A stretch of DNA of 64,000 nucleotides, from contig NW_023998464.1 in the NCBI RefSeq assembly GCF_014805625.2, positions 7,305,691-7,369,690 of the forward strand, written 5' to 3'. The position numbers and the translations under genes are program-made. Shown here one piece after another: positions 34,797 to 47,327 of the stretch. The stretch is from Glossina fuscipes (taxonomy: Eukaryota; Arthropoda; Insecta; Diptera; Glossinidae). The first letter of the stretch is position 1. Every line of letters starts with the position of its first letter. The notes below the pieces were generated by a model. It worked only from the letters and a program-made list of their open reading frames with translations. It was not told where the DNA came from and searched no databases.

Positions 34797-36299
34797 ATTT
34801 TTATTAAAATGCAATAATTAATCAATTAAATATAATATCGTTAATTAATACATTGCATGAAGTCATATGTAGCATAAATGTTCATTTTTTTATGTTCAAT
34901 AGAGTGTTTGCTTATATTTTCTCTGATAAATGAAATGAAATCATTTAAGAATATGTTGGTAAGTTATCGCCTACGTCACCCCTCAATTAAACAAGATTAC
35001 TACCCCGAACTTCACATATTTTTTGACTTCTTCAAAATTTTCGACAACTTGCGTTAGTGTGACACGTGGATTTTATAATGAATTATATCAAATTTGTTGA
35101 ATGCGTGGAGAAATGCTTCACATTTGTGATTTGAAGAAGAAGGCCTTTCTCGCATCTACTGCCTACTAGAAGGGTTTGAAGTATAAAGAACAAATTTCCT
35201 TATTTGTTTCCTTTCCGATTCTGTACAGATGATGAAAGGATAGAAAACGCAGGCAGCACATATAGGGAGAACACAACTAACTATTTGTCATAATCCTCCG
35301 CAAAATATGGGGAGTAACACCATGCTTGGAACATAAGCAGTGGTAGACCTTCCCTGACAGCTGATATTTGTAACGAAAAAGCGTTTATATAAAATTTAAC
35401 CATATTCGAAATAATTCAACTACATTTTAAATGCAAAGAGTTTCTCATTTTGCGGTGCATTCCAGTCTATAATTTCAAGGGAAAAGAAAAATATTTAACG
35501 GAATCACTAGACTATGTGCGTCCTTTGCGCACAAAAGGCCATAAGCGAGTATGGATCCATTCACGAAGTAATCATGTTACAAGTTTTTCTCGGTTGGGTT
35601 GAAGTTGTTGTTGTAAGCGAGTCGCAGTCCGCTTGCTTTTGATCGCTGAGATGTTCGCATGATCACATTGAGACTGGTCGCTTCTCATTGCCGTTTGCCC
35701 AGTACGTGTGAAGAGATCGAAGTGTTCAATTTCTGTGAACTCTTTAATATTAAAGCTAACAATAAATTCCTTAATATAAAATTGCATCAACCAATTGTGT
35801 CTTCAACATATCAGTGCGATCCCACGATCCTTTATTTATTCCAGAACACAAGAGTGGTTTTCCTAGATGTCATTTTTATACATTGGCATGTTGAATTTCG
35901 GGCTTGCGACTAAATCTCAACGACACATATTTTCCGCCAGAAACGCTTCACATGCACTTTTCATTTATCCTCAATAACGTTAACAGATAAACGGAATTTT
36001 ATCGGAAAAAATTTACTCGACTTTCTTCGTCGTTCGCGCAAGCAAACTTTATTCAGTTACTAAGTTCTGCGTTATTTATACGACGTACAAGTAATTTCCT
36101 TTATTTTTGTATAAAGCAACATTTGTTATTAATCTTATTAAAAAAAAAAAAACAAATTTGACTGATAAAATGATTGAGCTTTACATGAAATTATGAGTTA
36201 TGCAAAATTATGGAAGTATTAAAGATGCGTAACACTGGCACGAGTAACTTGCTTGCCTTTGTACTCATTTGTATATATCATGTGTTTCATGTATAAAAA
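34797..36299. other. Intergenic with a possible 5' UTR-like segment
   Basis: AT-rich sequence interrupted by a less AT-rich block at about 35575-35720 that, on the minus strand, looks like a fly 5' UTR (CAACAACAACTTCAACCCA; see findings). No coding exon recognised. Confidence 0.4.
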
Positions 36300-37210
36300 T
36301 TGTTATGTTTATATCAACCACAGAACGCTGAAGGGCATATTCATTTAGTCAAAATGTTTGCGACGCCCTGAAGTAAGCTTTCCACAAAGTAAATATATTC
36401 GTTATCAGTATCTAATTTGAATCGTTTTAAGCTTGTCCGTCTCTCCGTATATGTAATGCCTGTTGTAAACATTCTCCGAGCCGCAAAAATAAAGCTATCG
36501 ACTTCAAATTTGGAAGAAACTGTGGCAGTCCTTGCACGCACGTTGGCATTGAAAATGGGCCAAATCGGTCGAAGAACACGCCCACAGCGCCACGTAAACT
36601 GAGAACATTTCCGTTTTTCAAAGCGAATGAAAAATTGTTTTTTTTCGCATTACTCGTAAACTATAGCAAATGAACGTACAAAAATTAGAACGCATATTAT
36701 ATGGGCGATGCTATAGCATTTCTGCACAATATTTACCACGCTTATCCAATATTATAGTTTATCAAAATATAATTTTTCCCGAACGCCTTTATAACGCGCA
36801 GAAGCAACCTTCGAAAACTCCATAAAGTATATAAATTTTTGGGCAGCTTCAAATTTGGAATAATCGCCAAAAGTGTTCGTCTGCTCACCTATCTGTCTAT
36901 CTGTCTGCGCAACTATTTGCGGCAAAGATTCTACCGTTCACAAAAATGAAGATGTCGCCTATAAATTTTCTAAAGAATTTGGAAGTGACTTAAAATTTTC
37001 GAACAACACGCCTATAACGCATGAAAATGTACTTTCTTTTATTTTTCCTTTTTTTTTTTTTTGTATAAAAGATTTGGTCACCACAGAATATAATTTTCTT
37101 ACTAGTTCTTATTACTATAACTTTTTCAAGCCACTGAAATAAATTCTTAGACTAAACCAGCAAAAATATTGTAGAGGGACACGGCACGCCCTTGAATACC
37201 CTACACTACT
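36300..37210. repeat. Dispersed non-coding repeat relic
   Basis: Contains GAAAATGGGCCAAATCGGTC, ACACGCCCACAGCG, CCGTTTTTCAAAG, ATTACTCGTAAAC and TCCATAAAGTATATAAATTT in this order. The same series, diverged, occurs at 50260-50580, and part of it occurs inverted at 41880-41960. The right end shows GAATACCCTACACTACTTCG, matching the end motif of the other repeats. No intact coding sequence. Confidence 0.5.
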
Positions 37211-38224
37211 TCGCTTAACACAGTTCTTGCAATAACGACTTTTCAAAATAAAATATTACTTGGGAAGTGGTTAAAAAAATAGTCCAAATAGCGTTCATCC
37301 TTGAGCCAAAGCACCTCAACGAACCAAGTTTTATCAATATAACTCCCAAATTTTCGCCCTGTATATGAAATACAAAGATAAAAGATGGTTGGATCGATAG
37401 ACAGATGGTCAAGCTGAGATCGATTTAACATCGCTTTCAGAAAGTCGGCACAAAAAATAATGGTCTATGCCAAATAGGAAAAAAAGTGAGCATGAGCCTA
37501 TCGGCTTTATTTCAGAGAAGAAAATTAGATATTAAATCTAGTAGTTTTAATCAAGCATTACATTGTACGTGCAGAATCGATATTACTTTCTGTAACTCCA
37601 TAGGATTAGTTGTTCATTTTGCGCTTATTATTTTAATAAAGCAAAGGATTAGGCAGTCGCAAAGACGGTGCTTTATTGTAAGAATTTGTCCACAATTGTA
37701 GCGTAAAGAAGAAGATGTCCTCAGTATCCATTGGTGGGTTGCAATTGTATGGCCAAAGTTTTGATCTTGATTTTGTCCGGTACAAACAAGAAGCCCCTCC
37801 TCGACTGCTATCTGATTTTGTAAGACGAGCACGCTTCTTTATTCCAAGCAACGATTTTTAGCCTTAGCAGCAACACAATGTTTCTGCCGCAGTTATGTTA
37901 TTAAACTCGACGGGATATCACTACTACATCTTAAACGCTAGAACTTGGCGTGAGTAGCAATTTTTTGAAACATGAATTCTAGATACCGTAAGATGAAAGA
38001 TACTTTCATTCTGTCTCTCCCATTCTAGGTTATAGATTTCCAACAATTTTTTCGGCTTGTTTCCAATTCCTATTCGAAAGAAAAAGGAAGAGTGGATATT
38101 CAATAAAAACTTTCGCAGGCTTCAGAAAGAAGTTTCCTTAAACGCATTAGGTATAGGCAAACCTAGGCGTCTGTCTTTGCCGCCGTCTGTGGCAAGAATT
38201 TTTCTGGCCACGGAATTTAAAATA
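37211..38224. other. Intergenic with repeat-derived sequence
   Basis: The stretch to about 37460 (ACGACTTTTCAAAATAAAAT, GGGAAGTGGTTAAAAAAATA, GGATCGATAGACAGATGG) resembles the interior of the 33802-34796 repeat. From 37460 on I see no recognisable gene or element. Confidence 0.4.
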
Positions 38225-38673
38225 ATGGCTTCCATTTTACTAAAATTAGTTCTCGCGCGTAGATCGGCATTTAAAGTAGGCGGAGCATCCGTAGAAGACG
38301 CCTACAAGGTAAGATAAAACGACAGTACTTTTGATTTGAATACAAAAGCGAAAAAATTGCATTTTTTGCTTATTGCTCATCATTGCAGAACAAGATTGTC
38401 CTATGCTATTTGTATGCCCACAAAAAGGAAAAAGCCTGCGGTGCCTACCCAAAACTTCCGAAGTGCTCCGAAAAACATTTCAGTCGAGAAATGATTTTTT
38501 ACTTGCCTTTTTTACTATTAAGAGAAAAAACAAGTTACTTTTTATTGAAGGCATTTTTGTTTCAAGTGATTGATGCCACCGTGCAATATTCCCGTATTTT
38601 ACTCTTTTTTTCTGTTTTGATGTGGTTTCATATGACAAAATCGGGCAAATGTGTCAACAATTCGCCCTTATAG
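38225..38673 (+). CDS. Candidate two-exon small protein, mitochondrial-presequence-like N-terminus
   Basis: Unrecognised family. Exon a (38225-38308) is 28 whole codons starting at a good fly start context (AAAATAATGGCT) and ending AAG|GTAAGA. An 80-bp intron ends in TCATCATTGCAG. Exon b (38389-38673) continues in phase with NKIVLCYLYAHKKEKACG and AYPKLPKCSEKHF, then becomes hydrophobic and AT-rich. The N-terminus MASILLKLVLARRSAFKVGG is amphipathic, basic and free of acidic residues, as in mitochondrial targeting peptides. Three cysteines lie in exon b before residue 60. The last ~50 codons look less gene-like, so a further intron or a different 3' end is possible. Both splice sites and the phase agreement favour a real gene, but chance is not excluded. 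Confidence 0.4.
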
Positions 38674-41443
38674 CAGGTTTGATTTTGACTTTTTTTTCCT
38701 TTCGTCTACTGCTGCTACTTACATCATTAGGAATATTCAGACAAAAAAACAACCATACAATCAATAACAAATAAGAAGTTCTTGATTTTTCGCAAGAAAA
38801 GTAGTCAACATATTCTTGTCATTTTGATATGGATATCTATCGAACGGAAACGATGCTTCCACTTAAAAATGAATAGTGTTGAGCGTATATATCACAAGCA
38901 GAGTTTATTTGCTTTTTATTAATAATAATATTAAAGCAGAATATATTCGTGTAAAGCACATGATTCAATAACTTACATGAAAATAAAACCGCAGATAAAC
39001 AAAGCAATTACAACATAAATAGAGAAATTTTTATATCGCAAACGCCCATAAACAATATGCAAATAATAATTACCACTATTATTACTCTTCATTCATTAAG
39101 ACCAGAGAAATTAATACCAGCGCATCAACGACTACAACGAATGAAGACATACTAGCTTTTTCATTGAGATTGTGATACCCTGCAATGACCTTATAAGATT
39201 TATATCGGCCAGTTGTAAAATAAGCGGCTCTTGAAGACATTCCCCAATATGTACCGAAAGCTAAGTAATTATTGGCTGAATTTTATTACTTATATCTAGC
39301 ACGTGTAAAACAAAGTGACCTTTTCATCAACAGACAAAGCAAAAACGGTATTAACTTATTGTTCGAAGAGGAGAAAGATGTTTTCAAAGAGGAATATGAA
39401 AAATCACTGCAGTTCATGGTTTGTGCTTATTCATGATATACATCAACAACATTAAGGCCACATTCTGAAATTACTTAGCTCCTTTGTTCATCTGACTGTC
39501 TGCCTTCTACATTTTTAGAGATATTCTGCGTATCAAGATTGAGGATTGAAGCAATAGGCAAAGACACAGAAAAGCGGGCCGCAGTTATGCTTAAACAAAA
39601 AAATACTCAGGATTTAACTTTTTCTTAACAAACCTTGCATAGTCGTCAGCTGCAGCCTTGCATAGCCGTTACCTGGAGGTACATAGTCTCTTTATTCATC
39701 TCTCCCTTTGTCAGGTTGCGGTTTACTTTTGACGCCGCTTCTATTGACATTCTAGATCGGAACACCAATTATTATTATTATTATAAATTTAGCCAGAGAA
39801 TAAATTTTAAGACTAACGTCTTAAAGCACTAGCATTTCCGCTTTTATTAAAAACTCTGCCGCACTTAAGATTTGAACCTGCTACCAATGAAGTTGCTTGT
39901 CGAGACTCTTGCCTACTCGGCCACTCAGGCGGATGATCGGACCGCTAAGAATTGGTTGTTAGTTACTATTTTAGATTTAGATTCTAGCATGAGCAGGATT
40001 ACGTGCTGCAGTAGAAACGTCCGATCAAATTATTGAAAAAAAATACTACTACTATTGATTTAAATGAAGTGCTCTCTAAGCAAGTACGTCCCCGTCAACT
40101 TAAAAGGAAAATATAAATAATATTCAAACTGTTTATAAAAATTAAACCGTAGTGCAACGGCTCTGCCAAAGAATGCATTCTTTGGCTTAGAAGACCTAGT
40201 TGGCCTTAAATCGACAGACTCAATTTTGCATATGGAACCGAGAAGCTGCCTTAAAAAAAATTAAGAGGGAGATTTTACTCAAAAGACTTTAGTCCATTAA
40301 AAAGTGACTATAAAGTGAGTTGAAGTTAGACACTCAAAAAAAATCCTATATATTTCACTAGAAAGGATTGCTAAGAACCTGCGCTGGAAATTTGAACTTA
40401 ATCGATCGCGGATTGAAGGTGCTAAAGATCAGCTTCAAAATTGTAATTTCAAGAAAAACTTCACAAAAATTTAAGTAGTGACGGTTCGAAAGAGGTCTTT
40501 AGCAAGACTTTAGTTGAAAACTTACAATTTTTCCAATCAGAAGAGATATTCGAGCGTCCATAAAACCCTTTGAATATCACAATCAAATATCAAAGGAATC
40601 AATTAAACGCAACAAAGAAAAATATTTCCAAAATGTAGCATAACTTCTTAACATAATGCTTTACAGAAATAAATAAAAGATTTTTAATTATTTTACGTTC
40701 GTATGAGTGTCAGTTAAATTAAATATTTCAGTGGCCACAATGGAATATTTCGACTTCTCTTTTCATATTTCCGTTTCAAGTTCCGAACTCTTATTGCTCT
40801 CTTAAACGAAGTTATAACCTATTAAGCATCCTTTTAGCCTTTTACGTATTGAAATATTAAGTGTTTCTGTGGTTGTTGTTGTTGTAGTGTTGTTTTATAT
40901 GTTCTTCGATTTCAAAGGATATTTAAATATAAAATTAATATAACGCGTATGGTCTCGAACACAAGTTTCAATATTGAGACTGTGCGAAAGTTTAATATAA
41001 ATTCACTGCAAGCAGGAAGAAGGCGAGCACAACTATAGTCAACTTTGCTCTTTCGTACTATGAAACATTCGTCAATCGTACCACTTCCGCCAGCCTTTTT
41101 CTTTTTGAGGAAATTCGCAAACTAGTCAAAACTGAGATCGAAAGCGGAAGCTGTACTCGCTAAATTCGTTTATAAATGCATCAGAAATTTTTAATTGAAT
41201 TGCCATGAATGTTAGACCAATGAAAAATAAATCATTACAAATCAGAATTCGTTTTTTTTTTTGTAAAAGCAAAAAAAAATACCAAAATATGCGGGATTAA
41301 AGTAAATATAATCCTCCTCTTTGATAATAATATTTTGTATAATTAATGGTTTGTTTTGCTAACTAAACACTTAGAAACTAAACTGTTAGATACTTTACTA
41401 CAAAAAAAGGAGTATTTTTTCGATAAGTCATTGAACTCATAAC
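38674..41443. other. Intergenic, no gene recognised
   Basis: AT-rich; includes the SINE core at 39866-39924 and a short (TTA)n tract near 39766-39784. Open frames are short and without domains. Confidence 0.5.
39866..39932 (-). repeat. tRNA-derived SINE core, copy 2 (minus strand)
   Basis: On the minus strand the A box GTGGCCGAGTAGGC is followed by AAGAGTCTCGAC, then CTTCATTGGTAG and the B box CAGGTTCAAATCTTA. The order and spacing match the copy at 6351-6411. There is no matched acceptor stem, so it is not called as a tRNA gene. Confidence 0.55.
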
Positions 41444-42142
41444 AAGTAAGAAAGTTGTATCGGGCGAGAGCCGAATCTCGCATATCCACCCACTATTATG
41501 CTTTTCCCATTCTACTCCTCAAGTTCATTTTGATACCTATGTCGCTGGTAGTATTGAGAAAAAATTAATCGCAGTGTCTACCATATTCATATTAAGATGA
41601 TGAACCCAGATAACATATCTTCATTTGAGGAGTATACAAAATAGTTTTAAACGTTTTGCCTTATTTGCCTTACGACAAATAGGCATTAAACATCAAATAT
41701 GTGGAAAAATTTAATTTAATTAGTCGTAATTTTGCATAGACACGGGCGATTGATTTCATTATTGAACCTACAGAACAAAATGCAAATGCGGATAATTTCA
41801 GCCTTCCATCTGTAATAATTTCCGAATAGCGAGCAAAAATCCAAAAACTTTTGTTGGAAAAAATCGAGTTACGTTCAGTTTACGCTTCATTGCGGGCGTT
41901 TGCCCTGACCAATTGGGCCCATTTTCAATACCACCCTACGCGCAAAAACTTCCAATGTTTCTGCCAAATTTGCAGTCGATATCTTTATTTTTGCAACCAG
42001 GAGAGTGCCAGCAACACATATCACACTCAGGATTTTACGCTGATCATTATAGGATCTCTGAAGCTTCCTTTTGGGTGTTATATATATAATATGGAAAAAC
42101 AACAAAATGAGTATGCCCCCATTTAAGAGTAGTAGGTATAAA
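41444..42142. repeat. Dispersed non-coding repeat with inverted ends
   Basis: Starts AACAAGTAAGAAAGTTGTAT then CGGGCGAGAGCCGAA, a typical start motif of fly dispersed repeats, with CATATCCACCCAC soon after. It ends GAGTAGTAGGTATAAAAA. The interior carries GGGCCCATTTTCAATACCAC, the inverse of the GGTATTGAAAATGGGC-type segment in the 36300-37210 repeat, and CTGATCATTATAGGATCT with GAAGCTTCCTTTTGG as in the 32578-33130 repeat. Confidence 0.5.
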
Positions 42143-45100
42143 AACACAAAATACAGTTTTGGTAACGCCGACAGTCCCTTGGAGTACTATTACATTAGCA
42201 GGCTATCGATTTCTTCAGTTTCCTCAGCAATTGGGATGCGTTTATCAATGCCCTGCTTCTTTAAAGTCTTCTATATATTCTAATAAAACGATTTCGCTGC
42301 ATCGGCATTTTTTGCCCAACATGCTCTATCAACATAAATCGTGTTAACAAAACTAAAGTTTCATGAAAAAAAACAAATATAACAGTTTATAATGAAGACT
42401 TCATAATAGTGTTTCAATAATTTCAAGCAAAATGTTTACTAAGGGCTCTATAAACATCGTTAACTGCACATTTCAGCCATCGTTCGGATACATCAACCCT
42501 TTCCCCTACGACAGTTATCTTTCGTTATTTGAACTTATTTTTTTCATTTTCTTCGAAAGCATTCAAACTGAAGCATGATTTCACTTCTTCAATTTACTTT
42601 TCTTTTGTTTATATTACGCGACTACTTTCGTACGGGAAACGTAGTCATCTCAAGAAATAAGACCGAACTTACATATTAAGGTTAATAGCGTTTTCATTTC
42701 CAAGTCTTTCGATTAACTTTATGCGATGTTGGTTTTTATACCCGACAGAAACGGAGAGTATACTTGATTTTTCAGAGGTTTTCAACATCTGGGAGTATGT
42801 ATCGAAGATTCAATCTGCTATTTGTATCCTTGGATAGCTTGAATACGGGAATAGCCATAGAAATACGTCTACCCCTGGCTGCCGGCTGTGTATCTGCATC
42901 TGAAAGTATCATTTTTTTTAATGCTCAGCCTTTCAGGAGAGATCATCCGTACTTGTAACAGCGGCGGCGATATTAGGAAGGCCTAAAAGTGGAAAAGGTG
43001 GATGTAAATGTGAAAATATTAACAATCGCAAGGATGATCTCTACAATTGTACAAAGGGGGCAGAATTGCAGCAAAAATGGCGAAAAGCACTGAAAAAACT
43101 GAATACTCCTATTAAAGGAGCTAATTAAGAAATGATCATATATTTCTTACTTCTTACTTACTTGTAATACTGTGGATATATGGGAATCCTTGGAAATAAG
43201 CTAAATCTGCAGATGAATTCGTCCACAATTAATAACAAAAAAAATTTTTATTATATTTGATACCTTTGAGATCTATACTATGAACACTAAATAAGATATC
43301 AGTTCCTCGAATTTATTGACGAAAGACCTACTAAGTATTAGGTCATACATCTACTGAGGCGCTTAAAAAATTCTTCAGATTAATTTTTTAAAAACCAAAT
43401 GGCAGAAGCTCTTGTAAAAATCTATTTTATTATAGCACCTTATTGACCATTCCCCTACGAGTTTTGTATTTGAAGTAAAAAACCAAAAACATTCTTGATC
43501 TTTTCTTCTATTACATATCTAGTGATGCGCTCGACAAGGCGCTCTTGATATATAGCTGAAATTGAAAGTGATCGTTTGAAAAGTAAAAGTTTAATGAAAT
43601 TGGAATTAAACAACAATTTTTCGAATTGAATTGAGTTTAATAAAATATCAACAAAAAAAAAAAATACAGCGCATCGAAATCGTGATGATATTGCTTTTTC
43701 GATGGCCTTTTCAAATTTTTTTTCCGAAAATCCATGACCACGGACGATGTAAAATTTATTTGACCTCGTACCAGTCATGAGAGATTCTTCTTGAGTTGAC
43801 TCGGCTATAGTTCTTTGCCAAATCGCTTTCGTAGTATGTATGCTTTGGACTACTCATCCCAAACAACTTCAAATATATTCCGATTTCATTAAAGCGAAAT
43901 ATATTTTCCAAATTATCTGACTGAGTTATTTCTTTTACCCAAGATTGATTTTTTATCTGAACACAACACTTTTGCTATTGACGATGTATAAAGTGTTTCC
44001 AAGTCAGTCTTGCTCGATTTTTACCGATTAATTCTCTACTTTTACGGGATTGGTGATTGGTCATTAACGTCGCCGGAAAAGACACTATAGGTCAAAATTG
44101 CAAAACATACTTGCCTGATTGCTCATAATTTGTCAGGTGATTTTACAAATTTTCTCTTCACAGGCTCGCAGAGCTCTCCAATCATTGACATAATAAAATC
44201 ATAAAATGTAAAACGAGCTTTGCGCAAAATTGATTCACGTTCACGGCGTAATAACTTAAGTCTGAGCACAATATCTATAGTATGGCCAATACCTAACTAT
44301 AAAATTCCAGCCGCCAAATGATGTTCTCACCAAGAAGCATATTACACCAAGACAGTTGAAATAAAATTACTCCGCGAAAAAGAAGCCCAACGAAGTTAAT
44401 GAATTTTCAAATAAATTCATATTTCGTTTATACGAACCTGAAGAGATTTCGTAACATTTATTTAACGTTTAGTAAGCGCTTAAAGAAACTTTATTACGTA
44501 TTCTTTACTAATCTTCTTGCATCTTAATTAAATTATTTAAAGAAAAAATTAAATCAAATAATTTATTTTTAATTTCAATTCGTCATGAATGGAAAGCTGA
44601 AATGAACCATCCAATTTGAGCTGCAAACGTCCAATTAACAAATATTTTACAATAAAAGAAGAAAGAATGTTTTTTTTTTTTTACAGTTTTAATAGTCCGT
44701 TTGAATCATAGTCAGAATGTAAAAACATTAAAGCTCGAACAAATTCATCAAAACCAATGTAATCAACAACAGAGCGCTTATAATAATAATAATAAATGAA
44801 ATTAAAAATAAAAAGCGAAACCGAAACCACGGCCAACACAGTTGCTGTTGGATACGCTATACCCGCCTGAAGGTAAAGCACCATAACAGCGAAATACCGA
44901 AATTGCTCCGTTTTTCTTAATTAAAGCTGCAGCGTTTAATTATTTGAATACATAAATTTGTCGGAAAATCTCAAAAGATATTTATGGGAAGAATTAAACT
45001 TAATTGTCTTAATAATTATTAATAAATTTATTAAAACTTTTCCGATTTGCGAATATTCAAATTCAAATATTGCATTTTCAGATATCCGAAACACTTCAAA

Positions 45101-46181
45101 ATATCGGAAACTCACAAATCAAATTGAATGCACAGACTCCCTGCCATATCGAGTCTAAATTTTTTCGAATTTGTCGAATTTTGAAAATTCCAAGTGAAGT
45201 GCAGGACATTGCTTTTTTATTGTATTTGCGAACTTTTTATGATCGAGATTTAATAAATCTCTCCAGTTTCCAATGCTGCAAAACTCGGCAATTTAAAGTA
45301 ATGTCTGAAAGATCACACCTCCTCTTCGCGTCAAGAGATGTACATGAAACCAACACGTTATGATGCATACATACACACATGTTTACGTTACGACACATGA
45401 CAATAAAAATTTATATAAATACACAACCGTTTGTCTTGCATATTGCAAGCGGTTGCATTTACTTTCGATTCTCCGCTGATCCATTGTATGATTCATATCA
45501 TAAAATGGTTTAAAACATTACAATACACTTTCATGCAACAAGATGGCAATGTACGCTTCACCACCATCGAATTTGTGAAATATTGTGCAGTGTTAAATGC
45601 GAGGACAAATATGACAGTATTGATAACACAGTAATATCAGCAGGAAATTCATGTTGGCTTTGATACAACTTTAAGTAAATGTACACAAATTTTACTTTTC
45701 TTCGTTCATTCAAGGAATGACATAATTGGAAAAGGCAAGCCTGCAAGCAGACATAAGAACATTCCGACTGACGTGACCAACAATGCTCCCCAGAAATAAA
45801 TGAACATTACATAACTGCGGTAAGCGGAACAAAAAAACTGCTATATATATCGTTTCACTAGACGACTTAATCGGCAGATGGGCGGAAGTATCGCAAGGCA
45901 GAATAGTCAAACTATACGCGACATTAGCTTTCTAGATAATACATTGCAACCCGAAATCGTTGTATATATAAAAACTTTGAAGTACTTTATCATTTTCACC
46001 AATAAGCGTCGATGATCAAAACGCGTCCGAGGTTAAAAATGTTGAGTTAAGTTTTAAATTACCCCTTAACGAAAAATTGAAGGCAAAATTTTTGAAAATG
46101 GAACGTCGTCCCGTATTACAAAAAGCTCTCATATACTTTAAAACAGAATGCTCAAGCGATGCTCACTCGGCGCAAAGCATG
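42143..46181. other. Intergenic, no gene recognised
   Basis: Open frames at 43455-43778 (minus), 44681-44884 (minus) and 44958-45363 show no domain or convincing splice sites. Several A/T runs (43653-43663, 44668-44681) and a TTATAATAATAATAAT tract near 44777 are present. Confidence 0.5.
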
Positions 46182-46260
46182 AATGGCCAAATAGATAAGA
46201 ATCCCGGCTACCATTAATACTAATGTGTTCACGTGTTCAAATCTCAAGTCTGGTAGGGTA
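46182..46260 (+). repeat. tRNA-derived SINE core, copy 3 (diverged)
   Basis: A box-like AATGGCCAAATAGATAAG (46182-46199) and B box CGTGTTCAAATCTC (about 46232-46245) with the same spacing as the copies at 6351 and 39866. It is more diverged between the boxes. Confidence 0.4.
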
Positions 46261-46893
46261 TTTTTGGGTCATAACGGCCAGTTGGTGAAATCATAACACT
46301 TAGCGATTGGGCACACATCCACTAGACTGCATCCACAGCCTCCAGTGTTACATGAATAGTTTTCATCCTCTGAATAGTTGGTCATATTTAAAAAAAAAAA
46401 ATAGATTAGATAGACATTTCAGTTACTTTTAAGCACTTCGGAATGAAAATTTAGTAAATAGCATACAAACAGTCAAAATTAGTGAATAGTATACTGCGAT
46501 GCGAACTTTTAGCCTTTGCAAAATTGTAGTGAGAAAGATATTTTATTTAAAGGACATATTCGTTATTATCCGACGATTAAAAGAAGCATTCCAAAACGAA
46601 ACATGAGAAACTCCTTAACTGATATCATTGCTAACTTTAATATCAAACTTAGTCAAGCAATAATTCTTTAAAAATATTACACGATATCCAGATGATCTTA
46701 AAAAAAGGCAAAGCATTTCAAATAAAATGGGATTATGTTTACTTTTTGATAATTTTATATACGACTTTCCACACGTTGGCATCTTTATATAGTTTATATT
46801 AATTGATAAATTAATTGATATTTTCTAGTTTTATTTTTCATACAAAACTTTCGAAAAAATTATTACGTTTATTAATCTAACATTTCAGGTGAT

Positions 46894-47327
46894 ATGAGGA
46901 TCTCATCCGCTATCTCGTTATATATTCTTATATTAAATCTTTTCCTTGGAGATGGTAAGATCTGCTAAGAAACAATTCGAATTTTCAAAGTGTTCAAAAG
47001 ATTGTTTTCTGCGTAGTTTTTTCATTACATTGCCACAAGTGCGACTCATTCCATCAGAGACAATGCAGTCAACCTTTGTATGCCGACAAATACTTGATGC
47101 CTTGTCCTCATAATTATCATTATTGCGGCATATCAAGATTAGGTAACAGCACACAACGCGGCTGCATGTTTTCACCGATCTGTAAAAGAGGCCGCGCAAG
47201 TTCGGACCTTTGTTGTCAATGTAAGATTGATGGTTGCAATTCGCATTGGACCTGTTTGGGTCAAAAAATTAATATTAATTGGTTCGCAATTCTCGTTAGT
47301 GTTTTAACATTATGTTTACTCGAGTAA
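46894..47327 (+). CDS. Ly6/three-finger protein, GPI-type tail (Ly6 gene 3)
   Basis: Two exons, 46894-46954 and 47017-47327, joined in phase 1 (GATG|GTAAGA; TGCGTAG acceptor), encode 123 residues. Exon 1 is the signal peptide (MRISSAISLYILILNLFLGD). Exon 2 gives FSLHCHKCDSFHQRQC, a proline-cysteine segment (KYLMPCPHNYHYC), the string ISRLGNSTQRGC, then CCQCKIDGCN and a hydrophobic C-terminal tail ending LLE, suiting GPI anchoring. NST is a possible glycosylation site. It lacks the second intron found in Ly6 genes 1 and 2. It shares the SLHCHKCDSF and ISRLGNSTQRGC blocks and exon-1 length (61 nt) with Ly6 gene 4, so the two are recent paralogues. An acceptor-like TTTCAG lies 5 bases before the ATG, suggesting a spliced 5' UTR. 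Confidence 0.85.

Noticed and set aside
43455..43778. Minus-strand 107-codon Lys/Phe-rich frame
   Set aside because: No domain or splice partner; considered a possible decayed transposase but no motif supports it.
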